Below are positions 1 to 8,491 of a DNA stretch of 64,000 nt, piece after piece. A program made the position numbers and the translations under genes. The DNA comes from Glaciihabitans sp. INWT7. Lineage in GTDB: Bacteria; Actinomycetota; Actinomycetes; Actinomycetales; Microbacteriaceae. Each line of letters begins with the position of its first letter. The first letter of the stretch is position 1. The notes under the pieces were generated by a model. It did not search any database. It was given only the letters and a program-made list of their open reading frames with translations, and was not told where the DNA came from. Where the stretch lies: the NCBI RefSeq assembly GCF_014217685.1, contig NZ_CP043653.1, positions 3,104,419 to 3,168,418 of the forward strand. The letters are read 5' to 3'.

Positions 1-261
1 GACGGGCGTGATTTTCACCCTCTTGCCGAGCCGCTTGGTGAGATAGCCCTTCTCGAGCGCGATGATCCCCACGGCATGAGTGAAGTTGGGGAAATATCCG
101 AACCTCAGCTCGGAGGGCATCGCGACCGCCGCGTTCGCCGACGCACGAGTCGACGACGACGAACATGCTCCGAGCACCAAGACGAGTGCTGCGGCGATCA
201 TCGTGATCGACATTCGGCGGCCAAGGGAAAGGGTGTAGCTGGTCTTCTTGGGTCGTGACAT
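1..261 (-). CDS. ABC transporter substrate-binding lipoprotein, partial (SsuA/TauA-like)
   Basis: The 5' end of a gene that runs off the left edge; 87 codons are visible from an ATG at 261. The N-terminus is a lipoprotein signal peptide: basic start, hydrophobic stretch, then a lipobox LVLGAC near residue 33 followed by a serine run. The mature part begins LRFGYFPNFTHAVGIIALEK, typical of NMT1/SsuA-type periplasmic-binding proteins for sulfonates, nitrate or taurine. An AGGAG-type ribosome site precedes the ATG. It is divergent from the TauE/SafE and APS kinase genes, so a sulfur-source role (sulfonate or sulfate) is the best inference; the true ligand cannot be read. Confidence 0.85.
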   Translation of the reverse strand, partial: MSRPKKTSYTLSLGRRMSITMIAAALVLVLGACSSSSTRASANAAVAMPSELRFGYFPNFTHAVGIIALEKGYLTKRLGKRVKITPV

Positions 262-276
262 GCGTTCGGCTCCTCG

Positions 277-307
277 GGTAAAGTCGACTAACTTGGTCGA
301 CTTTACC
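277..307. promoter_or_regulatory. Perfect 12-bp inverted repeat, probable operator of the divergent sulfur genes
   Basis: GGTAAAGTCGAC at 277-288 and its exact reverse complement at 296-307 are separated by 7 bases. The site lies between the binding-lipoprotein start (261, minus) and the TauE start (378, plus), where a dimeric regulator could control both directions. The regulator is not encoded in the visible sequence. Confidence 0.65.
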
Positions 308-377
308 GGCATAGTCGGCATTCGCGCCACCCTCTCCCGCAAACCGCTGGCCACTGGCGATATGCGAGAATCGCGAG

Positions 378-1361
378 ATGGATCTCGGGCTCATCTTCGG
401 TGCGTTCGGCGTGGGAATTGTCGTCGGACTCACCGGCATGGGCGGGGGTGCCCTCATGACCCCGATGCTGGTGTTGTTCTTCGGAGTGCCCCCGCTTGCG
501 GCCATTTCGAGCGACCTCGTGGCAAGCGCAGTCATGAAGCCCGTCGGAGCGATCGTTCATCTCCGTCGTAAGACGGTGAACATGCGCCTCGTGCTCTTCC
601 TCTGCATCGGCTCCGTTCCAGCGGCCTTTTGTGGGGTACTTATCCTTAAGGCATTCGGTGACGGCGAAGCCGTGCAGAATACGCTCAAGATCGCTTTGGG
701 TTGCGCCCTTCTGCTGACCGCCATGCTGCTCACCGTCCGCGCCTATATGCGTCTTATCGAACGCGCCCGCTCGAGGGATGGCAAAGGCGAACCGCTGCCG
801 CAGGAGCGACCAGAAGTGGTCGTGAAGGTAGTGCCGACGATCATCCTCGGAGCAGCGGGCGGCCTGATCGTCGGAATGACCTCCGTCGGATCAGGCTCCC
901 TCATCATCATCGGGCTCATGGTCATGTACACGGGCCTCAAGGCAAGCCAACTCGTGGGTACCGATCTCGCGCAGGCCGTTCCGCTGGTCGCTTCCGCGGC
1001 CATCGGCCATGCACTCTTTGGCGACCTTCAGCTCGGCATCACACTGCCGCTGTTGATCGGTAGCGTTCCGGGAGCGTTCATCGGAGCACAATTGTCGTCC
1101 CGGCTGCCGGGAGGTTTCATTCGTCGGGCACTCGCGTTTGTGCTCCTCGCCTCAGCGCTCAAACTTCTCGGTCTCAGCACACCCCTCACGGGGATCGTGC
1201 TCGGGGTCGTGCTTATCGCCGCGCCGATCACCTGGATGCAGATTCGTCGGTACCACGGATTTCCCGCCCTCGCGTCAGCCGAAATGCGCGAGTATCGCCG
1301 AGCAAAGAGGGACTCCGACCACGTCGACGGTGCCCCGAAGGCTGGAGGGCACGCCGAGTGA
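378..1361 (+). CDS. Sulfite exporter TauE/SafE family membrane protein
   Basis: A 327-residue polytopic membrane protein of the TauE/SafE family, which moves sulfur oxyanions or organosulfonates across the cytoplasmic membrane. The family's N-terminal glycine-rich motif is visible at residues 15-25 (VVGLTGMGGGA), and a second copy (IVGMTSVGSGS) near residue 165 marks the internal repeat of the fold. About eight hydrophobic segments are present. The stop codon overlaps the GTG start of the APS kinase gene by 4 bases (GTGA), so the two are translationally coupled. Between a sulfur-type binding protein and an APS kinase, import or export of sulfate, sulfite or sulfonate is likely; direction is not shown. 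Confidence 0.9.
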   Translation: MDLGLIFGAFGVGIVVGLTGMGGGALMTPMLVLFFGVPPLAAISSDLVASAVMKPVGAIVHLRRKTVNMRLVLFLCIGSVPAAFCGVLILKAFGDGEAVQNTLKIALGCALLLTAMLLTVRAYMRLIERARSRDGKGEPLPQERPEVVVKVVPTIILGAAGGLIVGMTSVGSGSLIIIGLMVMYTGLKASQLVGTDLAQAVPLVASAAIGHALFGDLQLGITLPLLIGSVPGAFIGAQLSSRLPGGFIRRALAFVLLASALKLLGLSTPLTGIVLGVVLIAAPITWMQIRRYHGFPALASAEMREYRRAKRDSDHVDGAPKAGGHAE

Positions 1362-2563
1362 CCACTCCGACCGCCGTTTATCCGAGCCTTGCGCTCACCG
1401 GCCCGCGCCTCGATGCGCTGGGACTCGTGCTCAGTGGGCTCCTCGCCCCGCTCGACGGGTATTGCCTGCCGGGCGCCAAACCCCAAGACTGGCAATTCGA
1501 GTCGCATCTGACGGTCAGTGCGGATCTCGCCCGATCCGCAGCAGAAGCCGGAGGATTGGTGCTGCTGGATCCGGATGCAACGCCCCTCGCCTTCCTTCCC
1601 GTGACGGCGATCGCCCACAAGGACGACGTCGCATACCTTGCCGGAACTCTCACCGAGTTGAAACGAGCGGAGCATGGTCCCGCGCGTCAGTTGCGGCTCG
1701 CTCTGAGGGATCGCGCATCCGTCGTCGGTGTGTTTGCCGGCAGCCCTCGCGCCGAATCGGTCGCCGAGCTCATCCGCCGGGCGGCGGGGCGCCCGGTACT
1801 GTGGCTCGCCACGACCTGGAACTCGGCGCACTCTGACTACAGCGCCGCCGGCACTGTGGAGGAGCTGCTCGCCTGTGCGGAACAGCTCCCGGGTTCTCTC
1901 GTGCGATTTACGCCATTGGCCTCTCTCACCGCAGAAATGGACGTCGACGACCTGCTTGGAACCGTCCTGTCGCAACTCGAGGCAGACGAGATCTTGGACT
2001 TCCGGGCCGACAGCGCTCGCCCGCTGGTAGTCGCGCCAGCGCCCGATGGATGTGTTGTCTTGTTCACCGGGCTATCGGGATCGGGAAAGTCGACAGTCGC
2101 CAGGGCAGTGGCCGAACGACTCGCCGCCGCTAGCCTACGGTCGGTCATGCTCGACGGTGACGATGTTAGGCGGGCCCTCTCGCCCGGTTTGGGCTTCACT
2201 GCCGCCGACCGAGAAGAGAACCTTCGTCGTATCGGGTGGGTCGCGGCGACAGTCTCCAGAGTCGGGGGGATCGCAATCTGCGCACCTATCGCGCCCTTCG
2301 CCTCGACCCGGCGTGAGATCCGGGAGATGGCCGAGGAGGTCGGTCGATTTGTGCTCGTCTTCGTCGCGACTCCGCTCGAGGTCTGCGAAGCGCGAGACCG
2401 CAAGGGCCTCTACGCCCGTGCACGTGCGGGCGAGATTTCCGACTTCACCGGGATCGACTCACCCTACGAAGCACCGACCGATGCCGATATCGTCATCGAT
2501 ACCAGCGTGGACGCACTTGATCGCAACGTGGACGACATCCTGCGCCTGCTCACTGCGAGCTAA
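1358..2563 (+). CDS. cysC: Adenylyl-sulfate kinase with N-terminal ATP-sulfurylase-like domain
   Basis: The C-terminal half (residues about 230-401) is an APS kinase: P-loop GLSGSGKST at 238-246, LDGDDVR at 265-271, and the KGLYARARAGEISDFTG segment near 349-365 that closes over the nucleotide. It would phosphorylate APS to PAPS in sulfate assimilation. The first ~200 residues are additional; the segment LVLSGLLAPLDGYCLPG (about 23-39) resembles the PUA-like N-terminus of ATP sulfurylases, but I see no sulfurylase catalytic motif. The start is GTG, overlapping the upstream stop. The gene ends 4 bases inside the 3' end of the convergent peptidase gene. Confidence 0.88.
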   Translation: MTTPTAVYPSLALTGPRLDALGLVLSGLLAPLDGYCLPGAKPQDWQFESHLTVSADLARSAAEAGGLVLLDPDATPLAFLPVTAIAHKDDVAYLAGTLTELKRAEHGPARQLRLALRDRASVVGVFAGSPRAESVAELIRRAAGRPVLWLATTWNSAHSDYSAAGTVEELLACAEQLPGSLVRFTPLASLTAEMDVDDLLGTVLSQLEADEILDFRADSARPLVVAPAPDGCVVLFTGLSGSGKSTVARAVAERLAAASLRSVMLDGDDVRRALSPGLGFTAADREENLRRIGWVAATVSRVGGIAICAPIAPFASTRREIREMAEEVGRFVLVFVATPLEVCEARDRKGLYARARAGEISDFTGIDSPYEAPTDADIVIDTSVDALDRNVDDILRLLTAS

Positions 2564-3516
2564 CCGGCGAAGCGGTCCGTCGCCTCTATGAGCGCGTCGA
2601 GAATACCCGGCTCATCGAACGCGTGACCGGCATCCGGCACCATCACGAACTCTGCCTCCGGCCAGGCGCGATGCAGATCCCACGCCGTGACAGCGGGCGT
2701 ACAGATGTCGTATCGTCCCTGAATGATCGCGCCGGGAATGTCCACGAGCGCGCTCGCATCCCGGATGAGTTGCCCGTCGTCGAAGAAGCCACGGTTGACG
2801 AAATAATGGTTTTCAATTCGTGCGAACGCGAGTGCGTAATGCGGATCGGCGAATGTCGATACGACATCGGGACGGGGCAGCAGTGTGATTGTGGATGCCT
2901 CCCAGACCGACCAGGCGACTGCGGCTGGTCCGTGAACGGCGGGGTCGGGATCGTTCAATAGGCGGTGATATGCCTGGATGAGCGCGTTGCGCTCGTCGAT
3001 CGGCACGGGGGCGAGGAAACCCTCCCACGCATCCGGAAAGACGGACTCCGCGCCCCCCTCGTAGAACCAGTCCAGCTCGGACTTGCGCAACGTGAAGATC
3101 CCCCGCAGGACGAGCTCGGTCACGTGTCCGGGATGTGTCTCCGCGTAGGCGAGCGCGAGCGTGCTGCCCCAGGAACCGCCGAAGACCAGCCAGCGATCGA
3201 TCCGCAGGAATTGGCGAAGCAGCTCGAGGTCATCCACGAGGTGCCAGGTGGTGTTGGTACTGAGGTCGATGCCGGCATCGCTCGCGTGCGGGAGGCTGCT
3301 CCCCGATCCGCGCTGGTCGAGCAGAACGATTCGGTATCTCTCCGGATCGAACAGTCGCCGGTGATTGGGGTGCGACTCGCCGCCCGGCCCACCGTGCAGG
3401 AATACAGCCGGTTTTCCATTCGGATTTCCCGAGGTCTCCCAGTAGATACTCTGCCCGTCTCCCACATCAAGCATCCCGGACTCGTAGGGTTCGATTTCGG
3501 GATAGAAACTGCGCAT
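2560..3516 (-). CDS. pip: Proline iminopeptidase (prolyl aminopeptidase)
   Basis: A 318-residue alpha/beta hydrolase of the S33 family that removes N-terminal proline from peptides. Family signatures are the oxyanion HGGPGG at 41-46, nucleophile elbow GGSWGS with Ser115, acidic residue Asp270 in GRYDICTP, and His298 in PDAGHAFDEP, giving a complete triad. There is no signal peptide, so it is cytoplasmic. Length and order fit the standard bacterial enzyme. It converges with cysC (4-bp overlap of stops) and diverges from the PAP2-like gene. Confidence 0.95.
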   Translation of the reverse strand: MRSFYPEIEPYESGMLDVGDGQSIYWETSGNPNGKPAVFLHGGPGGESHPNHRRLFDPERYRIVLLDQRGSGSSLPHASDAGIDLSTNTTWHLVDDLELLRQFLRIDRWLVFGGSWGSTLALAYAETHPGHVTELVLRGIFTLRKSELDWFYEGGAESVFPDAWEGFLAPVPIDERNALIQAYHRLLNDPDPAVHGPAAVAWSVWEASTITLLPRPDVVSTFADPHYALAFARIENHYFVNRGFFDDGQLIRDASALVDIPGAIIQGRYDICTPAVTAWDLHRAWPEAEFVMVPDAGHAFDEPGILDALIEATDRFAG

Positions 3517-3681
3517 GCATCGAGCCTACGGTGCTGCCTTCTGCAATCGAGGTGTCACGACGACACGGTCGGAACTGGGCGGAGTTCCTCTCTTGATGCA
3601 CGACCATGCAACGGTGCTTGCGATAGCGCTCGCTTGGGCTTAGTTTTAGCACTCTTGCTGGTTTCTTCTAGCCCGAACTGG

Positions 3682-4539
3682 ATGTACCGGATGGCTCCCT
3701 TAGCCCTGATCCTCGTTGCGTTGCTAGTCGCGACTCTCGGCGCTGGAATCGCACTGCACCGGTTCATTCCTGAGCGATGGGGCGGGCCCCTCCGCTGGGG
3801 ACAGAGCCTGGCACTGCGACTGGGCTCTGTGACTGCATTCGTCGTGACTTCGGCGGTCGGCTCAGTGGTGAGCATCCTCGTTTTGATCCCTATCGGCGTA
3901 GTCGCAAAGGCTCTGCAACAGGGGCTGGATCTGCCGGTATTCACCTGGACGCATGGCCTCGTCGTACCCGGATCCGCCTTCACCAAGTTCAATACCTACG
4001 TCACCTCCCTCGGGGACAGATCGACGGTCGACCTGATCTGCGTGATTGCCGCTCTCATCCTCTGCTTCGCCTATCGCCAGCGCTGGTGGATACCGCTGGT
4101 GGCCATCACGGTCACCTTTTTCGTACAGCACGAGGGCCAGTTGCTTCTTGCTCGCCTGCTCGCACGCGATCTTCCACCCGTCGCCAACGCGGGCACCTTC
4201 CCGTCGGGCGGAGTGAGCCGAATGCTTGCGGATTACGGAGTGATCATCGTGCTCGTGATCCTCCTGATCGGCACCGTCAGTCGCCAGTGGCGAGCCGGAC
4301 TGTGGATCGGCCTTGGCACCTTCGCCGCCATCGAAGGCTTCACTCGCGGGTACCTGTCGCTGCACTGGCTCACGGACATCCTCGCTGGGTACGTCTTCGG
4401 GTGGCTGCTTTTCGTGACCTTCACGACTGCTGTGGCTGCCCTCGAGACGCGAACCTCGCTTTTCCGGGGCACGGGTCAGACGAGGCACGTCCCGACGGGC
4501 AACGAGATCGTGAAGGAGCCCACCGGCTCCGTCTCCTGA
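3682..4539 (+). CDS. PAP2-superfamily membrane phosphatase-like protein
   Basis: About 285 residues with roughly six hydrophobic segments. The C-terminal part carries the PAP2 motif pattern: FPSGGVSR at 173-180 and a TRGYLSLHWLTD segment with Arg222, His228 and Asp232. Typical PAP2 enzymes have PSGH, with the His acting as acid; here it is PSGG, so classical phosphatase activity is uncertain. The first KxxxxxxRP motif is not recognisable. The open frame extends far upstream through the opposite-strand peptidase; the start at 3682 (alternative ATG 3691) is chosen because the hydrophobic membrane sequence begins there. The ribosome site is weak. Confidence 0.75.
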   Translation: MYRMAPLALILVALLVATLGAGIALHRFIPERWGGPLRWGQSLALRLGSVTAFVVTSAVGSVVSILVLIPIGVVAKALQQGLDLPVFTWTHGLVVPGSAFTKFNTYVTSLGDRSTVDLICVIAALILCFAYRQRWWIPLVAITVTFFVQHEGQLLLARLLARDLPPVANAGTFPSGGVSRMLADYGVIIVLVILLIGTVSRQWRAGLWIGLGTFAAIEGFTRGYLSLHWLTDILAGYVFGWLLFVTFTTAVAALETRTSLFRGTGQTRHVPTGNEIVKEPTGSVS

Positions 4540-4651
4540 CGACAGAGCGTCTGAGCAGATCCTCGAGCGCAGCCCGTACTCCATCGGGCGGGGTGGCATC
4601 CGCGTACCCTGAAGGCATCCGTCGCGCTGGGCGGGAATCGAGGAGCTGCGC

Positions 4652-4999
4652 GTGAAGATCACCCACCTGCGACATTTCGTCGCCGTCGCCGAGGAGTTGC
4701 ACTTCGTGCGAGCCGCCGATTCGCTGGGCATCTCGCGGGCGAAACTCGACTCTTCGATCCGCGCCCTCGAGGCCCAGGTGGGTTCCGACCTCTTCGATCG
4801 TCGCCAGGAGTCGACGACTCTCACCGGTGCCGGAGTGGCATTGCTCGACCACGCCCGGATCGAACTCGCGGAATTCGACAAACGCCCGCCCGCTCCCCCG
4901 GCCCCGGCCGGCGGGAAGGCGAAGGCCTCGAAGGGCACCGGCCGCGCGCCGATCGTTAAGGGCGAACCCCGCCCATATAGGAACCGGCAGTCGCGATAG
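4652..4999 (+). CDS. Stand-alone LysR-type winged-helix DNA-binding protein
   Basis: Residues 1-60 are a clear LysR-type HTH: MKITHLRHFVAVAEELHF, then the recognition part with LGISRAKLDSSIRALE. A full LysR regulator has ~300 residues; this protein ends at 115 with no co-inducer domain. After the linker helix comes a Pro/Ala/Lys/Gly-rich tail ending in basic residues. The GTG start has a good GAGGAG site 7 bases upstream. I do not see remnants of a C-terminal domain downstream, so it may be a genuine short protein rather than a recent truncation. Confidence 0.7.
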   Translation: MKITHLRHFVAVAEELHFVRAADSLGISRAKLDSSIRALEAQVGSDLFDRRQESTTLTGAGVALLDHARIELAEFDKRPPAPPAPAGGKAKASKGTGRAPIVKGEPRPYRNRQSR

Positions 5000-5457
5000 C
5001 GGCGCGGGGCAGTCGCGGTAGCGACGCGAGCGGCAGCAGTAGCCGGCGGTTAAGCGAGCCAGTCGGCTGAGGATCGGCGGCTCGGAGGAGTCGGCGGGCT
5101 CGGCGGAGTCGCCGGCTCGGCTCGCAGCCGACCGCACGCTCACAAACGTGCGAGTTGCATCCATTTGCGGGATGCTGCGTGCGGGAAGCCACCACATGGT
5201 GCAACTCGCGGCCGACGGCACTGCGCGGCTGGCAGAGGTCGCGGACGACTGGTCGATCAGACGACTGGACGACCGGATGACCGGACGACCGGACGAATGG
5301 ATGGTCGGCCTGGTGTCATCCCGGACCGCACAACTGAGACTGGGGCGAGTCAGCCCGGCGAGCGGTGCAGCCCGTCAGGGGAATCGGCCCGATCGGAGGT
5401 ACGTCGTGGGGGAGGTCGGTCCGGCAGGCGATGCCGGCGCCACATCCGGCACGACGC
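5000..5457. other. Gene-free spacer with hairpins and short degenerate repeats
   Basis: No convincing gene in 458 bases. The left third is rich in degenerate CGG/GTCG-type words. A hairpin CGCACG/CGTGCG (5133-5138, 5147-5152) interlocks with a perfect 10-bp inverted repeat GCGAGTTGCA/TGCAACTCGC (5150-5159, 5200-5209). At about 5242-5298 there is a run of GACGACTGG/GACGACCGG-like words. Open frames here lack ribosome sites and plausible protein composition. Confidence 0.6.
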
Positions 5458-7395
5458 TCAGTCCGCGAGCACCTCGAGGATCGCCTCGCCGTACTTGGCC
5501 AACTTGTTCTCTCCGACCCCACTCATGGTGCCGAGCTCGGCGAGGGTCGTCGGGGTGCCCGTGGCGATCTCGCGCAGGGTCGCATCGTGGAAGATCACGT
5601 AGGCCGGAACTCCCTGCTCCTTCGACTCCGCGGCCCTCCACGCGCGGAGGCGCTCGAACAGGGGCGCCGCTCCGGCCGGCAGCTCGACAACCGGGCCGCG
5701 ACGGGATTTGGTCGGACGAGCCGCACGCTCCGGTTCCCGGCGCAGCATCACCGGACGCGCACCACCGAGCACCGACGCACTGGCTTCCGTCACGACGAGG
5801 GTGCCGTACTCCCCCTGGACGGCGAGGAGGCCCTGGGCGAGCAGCTGGCGCACGACGCCCCTCCACTCCTGGTCCGAGAGTTCGGTTCCGATCCCGAAGG
5901 TCGACAACGAGGCGTGATCGTTCTGGGTGATGCGAGCGGTGGTGCGGCCGAGAAGGATGTCGACGATCTGCCCGGCCCCGAACTTCTGGTTGCGCTCGCG
6001 CTGCAGTCTCACGATCGTAGAGAGCAACTTCTGCGCCAGCACGGTTCCGTCCCACGACTCGGGGGGCGCAAGGCAGTTGTCGCAGTTGCCACAGGCGGTG
6101 GAGGTCTCGCCGAAGTACCCGAGCAGCTGCACGCGCCGACACTGAACGGTCTCGCAGAGCGCGAGCATCGCGTCGAGGTGCAGCCCGAGGCGACGGCGGT
6201 GCTCGGCGTCACCCTCTGAGCCGTCGATCATGCGGCGCTGCTGCATCACATCCTGCAGCCCGTAAGCGAGCCAGGCTGTGGATGGCAGTCCATCGCGACC
6301 GGCACGACCGGTCTCCTGGTAGTAGCCCTCCACCGACTTGGGCAGGTCGAGGTGCGCCACGAAACGCACATCGGGCTTGTCGATCCCCATGCCGAAGGCG
6401 ATGGTGGCGACCATGACGATGCCGTCTTCGCGAAGGAACCGGGACTGGTTGGCGGCCCTCAGCCGCGAGTCGAGACCCGCGTGATACGGCAGCGCCGCGA
6501 TGCCGTTCTGCACCAGGAAGTCCGCGGTCTTCTCGACGGAGGCGCGGGAGAGGCAGTACACGATGCCGGCATCTCCGGGGTGTTCACTGCGCAGCAGTTC
6601 GAGCAACTGCTGCTGGGGCGCATTCTTGGCCGAGATCCGGTACTGGATGTTGGGGCGGTCGAAGCTTGCGACGAAGTGGCGGGCATCGCTCAGCTGCAGC
6701 CGCTTCTGGATCTCGAGGTGGGTCTGCTCGGTCGCGGTCGCGGTGAGGGCGATACGCGGCACGTTCGGCCAGCGCTCGTGCAGCATCGAGAGCTGCAGGT
6801 AGTCGGGGCGGAAGTCGTGGCCCCACTGCGAGACACAGTGCGCCTCGTCGATGGCGAAGAGGGAGATGGAGGCCCGGTCGAGCAGGTCGGCGGTCGCCGC
6901 TACGCGCAGGCGCTCCGGCGCGAGATAGAGCAGGTCGAGCTCGCCGTTGAGGAGCGCGTGCTCCACCCCCATCCGTTGGGCCTGATCCTGGGTCGAGTTG
7001 AGGAACGCGGTGCGCACGCCGACCGCGGACAGCGCATCCACCTGGTCCTGCATGAGGGCGATGAGCGGCGAGATGACCACGCCGGTGCCCTCCCGCACGA
7101 GAGCGGGGATCTGGTAGCAGAGCGACTTGCCTCCGCCGGTGGGCATGAGCACAAGGGCGTCTCCGCCATCCACCACCTGCTGGATGATCTCGGCCTGGTC
7201 GCCGCGGAAGCTGTCGTAACCGAACACCGTGTGCAGCGCGTCGCTCGCGCTCGAATACTTGGAGGACGAGGGTCGGGCCGGCTCCCGGGCGATGAATTCG
7301 CGCTCGCGGTCTTCGACCGACGGGGGCTCGTACTCGAACTCGTCGGGCGGCTCGAGGTCGTCGGGATCCCAGGGGACATCCGCACTCCAGCTCAC
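5458..7395 (-). CDS. recQ: ATP-dependent DNA helicase RecQ
   Basis: A 3'-5' DNA helicase for recombination and fork repair. From a GTG at 7395 the protein has 645 residues: Walker A PTGGGKS at 85-91, DEAH box at 183-186 followed by the RecQ loop [13 protein letters not shown], helicase C domain with ETGRAGRDG at 361-369, a zinc site (Cys419, Cys435, Cys438, Cys441), a winged-helix domain and a C-terminal HRDC domain (about 570-645). An alternative GTG at 7479 would overlap the upstream CPBP gene by 41 bases and add an unconserved stretch. The first 45 residues are acidic and look disordered. Confidence 0.95.
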   Translation of the reverse strand: MSWSADVPWDPDDLEPPDEFEYEPPSVEDREREFIAREPARPSSSKYSSASDALHTVFGYDSFRGDQAEIIQQVVDGGDALVLMPTGGGKSLCYQIPALVREGTGVVISPLIALMQDQVDALSAVGVRTAFLNSTQDQAQRMGVEHALLNGELDLLYLAPERLRVAATADLLDRASISLFAIDEAHCVSQWGHDFRPDYLQLSMLHERWPNVPRIALTATATEQTHLEIQKRLQLSDARHFVASFDRPNIQYRISAKNAPQQQLLELLRSEHPGDAGIVYCLSRASVEKTADFLVQNGIAALPYHAGLDSRLRAANQSRFLREDGIVMVATIAFGMGIDKPDVRFVAHLDLPKSVEGYYQETGRAGRDGLPSTAWLAYGLQDVMQQRRMIDGSEGDAEHRRRLGLHLDAMLALCETVQCRRVQLLGYFGETSTACGNCDNCLAPPESWDGTVLAQKLLSTIVRLQRERNQKFGAGQIVDILLGRTTARITQNDHASLSTFGIGTELSDQEWRGVVRQLLAQGLLAVQGEYGTLVVTEASASVLGGARPVMLRREPERAARPTKSRRGPVVELPAGAAPLFERLRAWRAAESKEQGVPAYVIFHDATLREIATGTPTTLAELGTMSGVGENKLAKYGEAILEVLAD

Positions 7396-7438
7396 CGCAC
7401 AGCCCTCATCCCGTGGCGCTCCTGCCCACCGGGCGATT

Positions 7439-8407
7439 CTAGCCGCGAGGGGTGACAGCGCCCTGCGGGTCGCCGTCACTGTGCACCAGCGTCGCCGGAT
7501 CCGGCGGTGGAGGGAGAGTGACGACGCGCACCCGGGCGAGCCCGAATCGCTTGGCCGCGCGCAGCACGAGCCACGCGTAGAGGGCGAGAGTGAGTGCCGA
7601 GATCACGACCTCGAGGCCGCTGCCGGTCTTGGAGTTCACGTCGACGAGGCCGAATGCCCCGATCACGAAGATCACCGTGTTGTTGACGACATGCGCCACG
7701 ATGGATGCTTCGAGCCCACCGGTTCTCCACGCGAGCCATCCGGCCACGACAGCGAACACCGAGACGTCGATCAGCCCCCACACGTCGTACTGGTGGCCGA
7801 TGGTGAATAGCGGCACGGGCAGCAGGATCGCGAACAGCGGATGCTTCAGCCATCCGCCGATCGTCTGCGCGAGATACCCGCGAAAGAAGACCTCTTCCGC
7901 GGTGGCCTGCAGAGGCACCAGCACCACCGCGACGAGCACCACGATCCAGGTGCTCGAGGATACGGTGGCCGGAGGGATGCCCTCGCCGGTCACCAGGGGA
8001 AGCAGAACCACCGAGAAGAGCGTCGAGGCACCGTAGGCGATCACAACCGGGAGGATGAGCCGCGCCATCCATCGCCAGCGCATCCGCCCGGCGATCGACC
8101 ACAGCAGGCCGACCGGGCGCGGCCCCATGATGAGGCGAGCGAGCCAGACAGACGGCAGGATCACCGCGATGGATGACAGTGAGAACGCGAGTACCACCGG
8201 GAGGCTGTTGTCGATCTCACCGGTGGTGATGAGCTTCGTGATCACCGGTCGCACCTCGGGGAAGACCAGCGTCGACGCGAGCAGCAGCACGACCAGCACG
8301 ATGGTGAAGCCGATGAAGATGGCGAGCGCGATCAGGCCCGTGACGAGCGGCTTCCACCAGCGATAGCCGGGGACACTTCTGGCGAGGCGATGATAGGCGA
8401 ATTCCAC
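7439..8407 (-). CDS. CPBP family intramembrane glutamic endopeptidase
   Basis: A 322-residue membrane protein with about eight hydrophobic segments. The CPBP (CAAX protease and bacteriocin-processing) motifs are present: EEVFFRG at 171-177, His205 in FTIGHQYD and HVVNN at 239-243. These supply the Glu/Glu/His/Asn catalytic set of Rce1-like proteases. Bacterial members process peptides or confer bacteriocin immunity; the substrate here is unknown. It lies directly upstream of recQ on the same strand and downstream of a strong terminator. Confidence 0.85.
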   Translation of the reverse strand: MEFAYHRLARSVPGYRWWKPLVTGLIALAIFIGFTIVLVVLLLASTLVFPEVRPVITKLITTGEIDNSLPVVLAFSLSSIAVILPSVWLARLIMGPRPVGLLWSIAGRMRWRWMARLILPVVIAYGASTLFSVVLLPLVTGEGIPPATVSSSTWIVVLVAVVLVPLQATAEEVFFRGYLAQTIGGWLKHPLFAILLPVPLFTIGHQYDVWGLIDVSVFAVVAGWLAWRTGGLEASIVAHVVNNTVIFVIGAFGLVDVNSKTGSGLEVVISALTLALYAWLVLRAAKRFGLARVRVVTLPPPPDPATLVHSDGDPQGAVTPRG

Positions 8408-8430
8408 GCGGCGAGCCTAACGACTGAAAC

Positions 8431-8458
8431 GGGGAGTCCGGCCAGAGCCGGACTCCCC
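8431..8458 (-). terminator. Strong hairpin terminator after the 5'-nucleotidase gene
   Basis: Perfect 12-bp stem GGGGAGTCCGGC (8431-8442) with GCCGGACTCCCC (8447-8458) and a 4-base loop, 34 bases beyond the stop codon at 8492. In the minus direction the hairpin is followed by GTTTC, a short U-rich stretch. Confidence 0.8.
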
Positions 8459-8491
8459 CTTTCGTGGGACATCCCGAACGGATGAGCCGGG

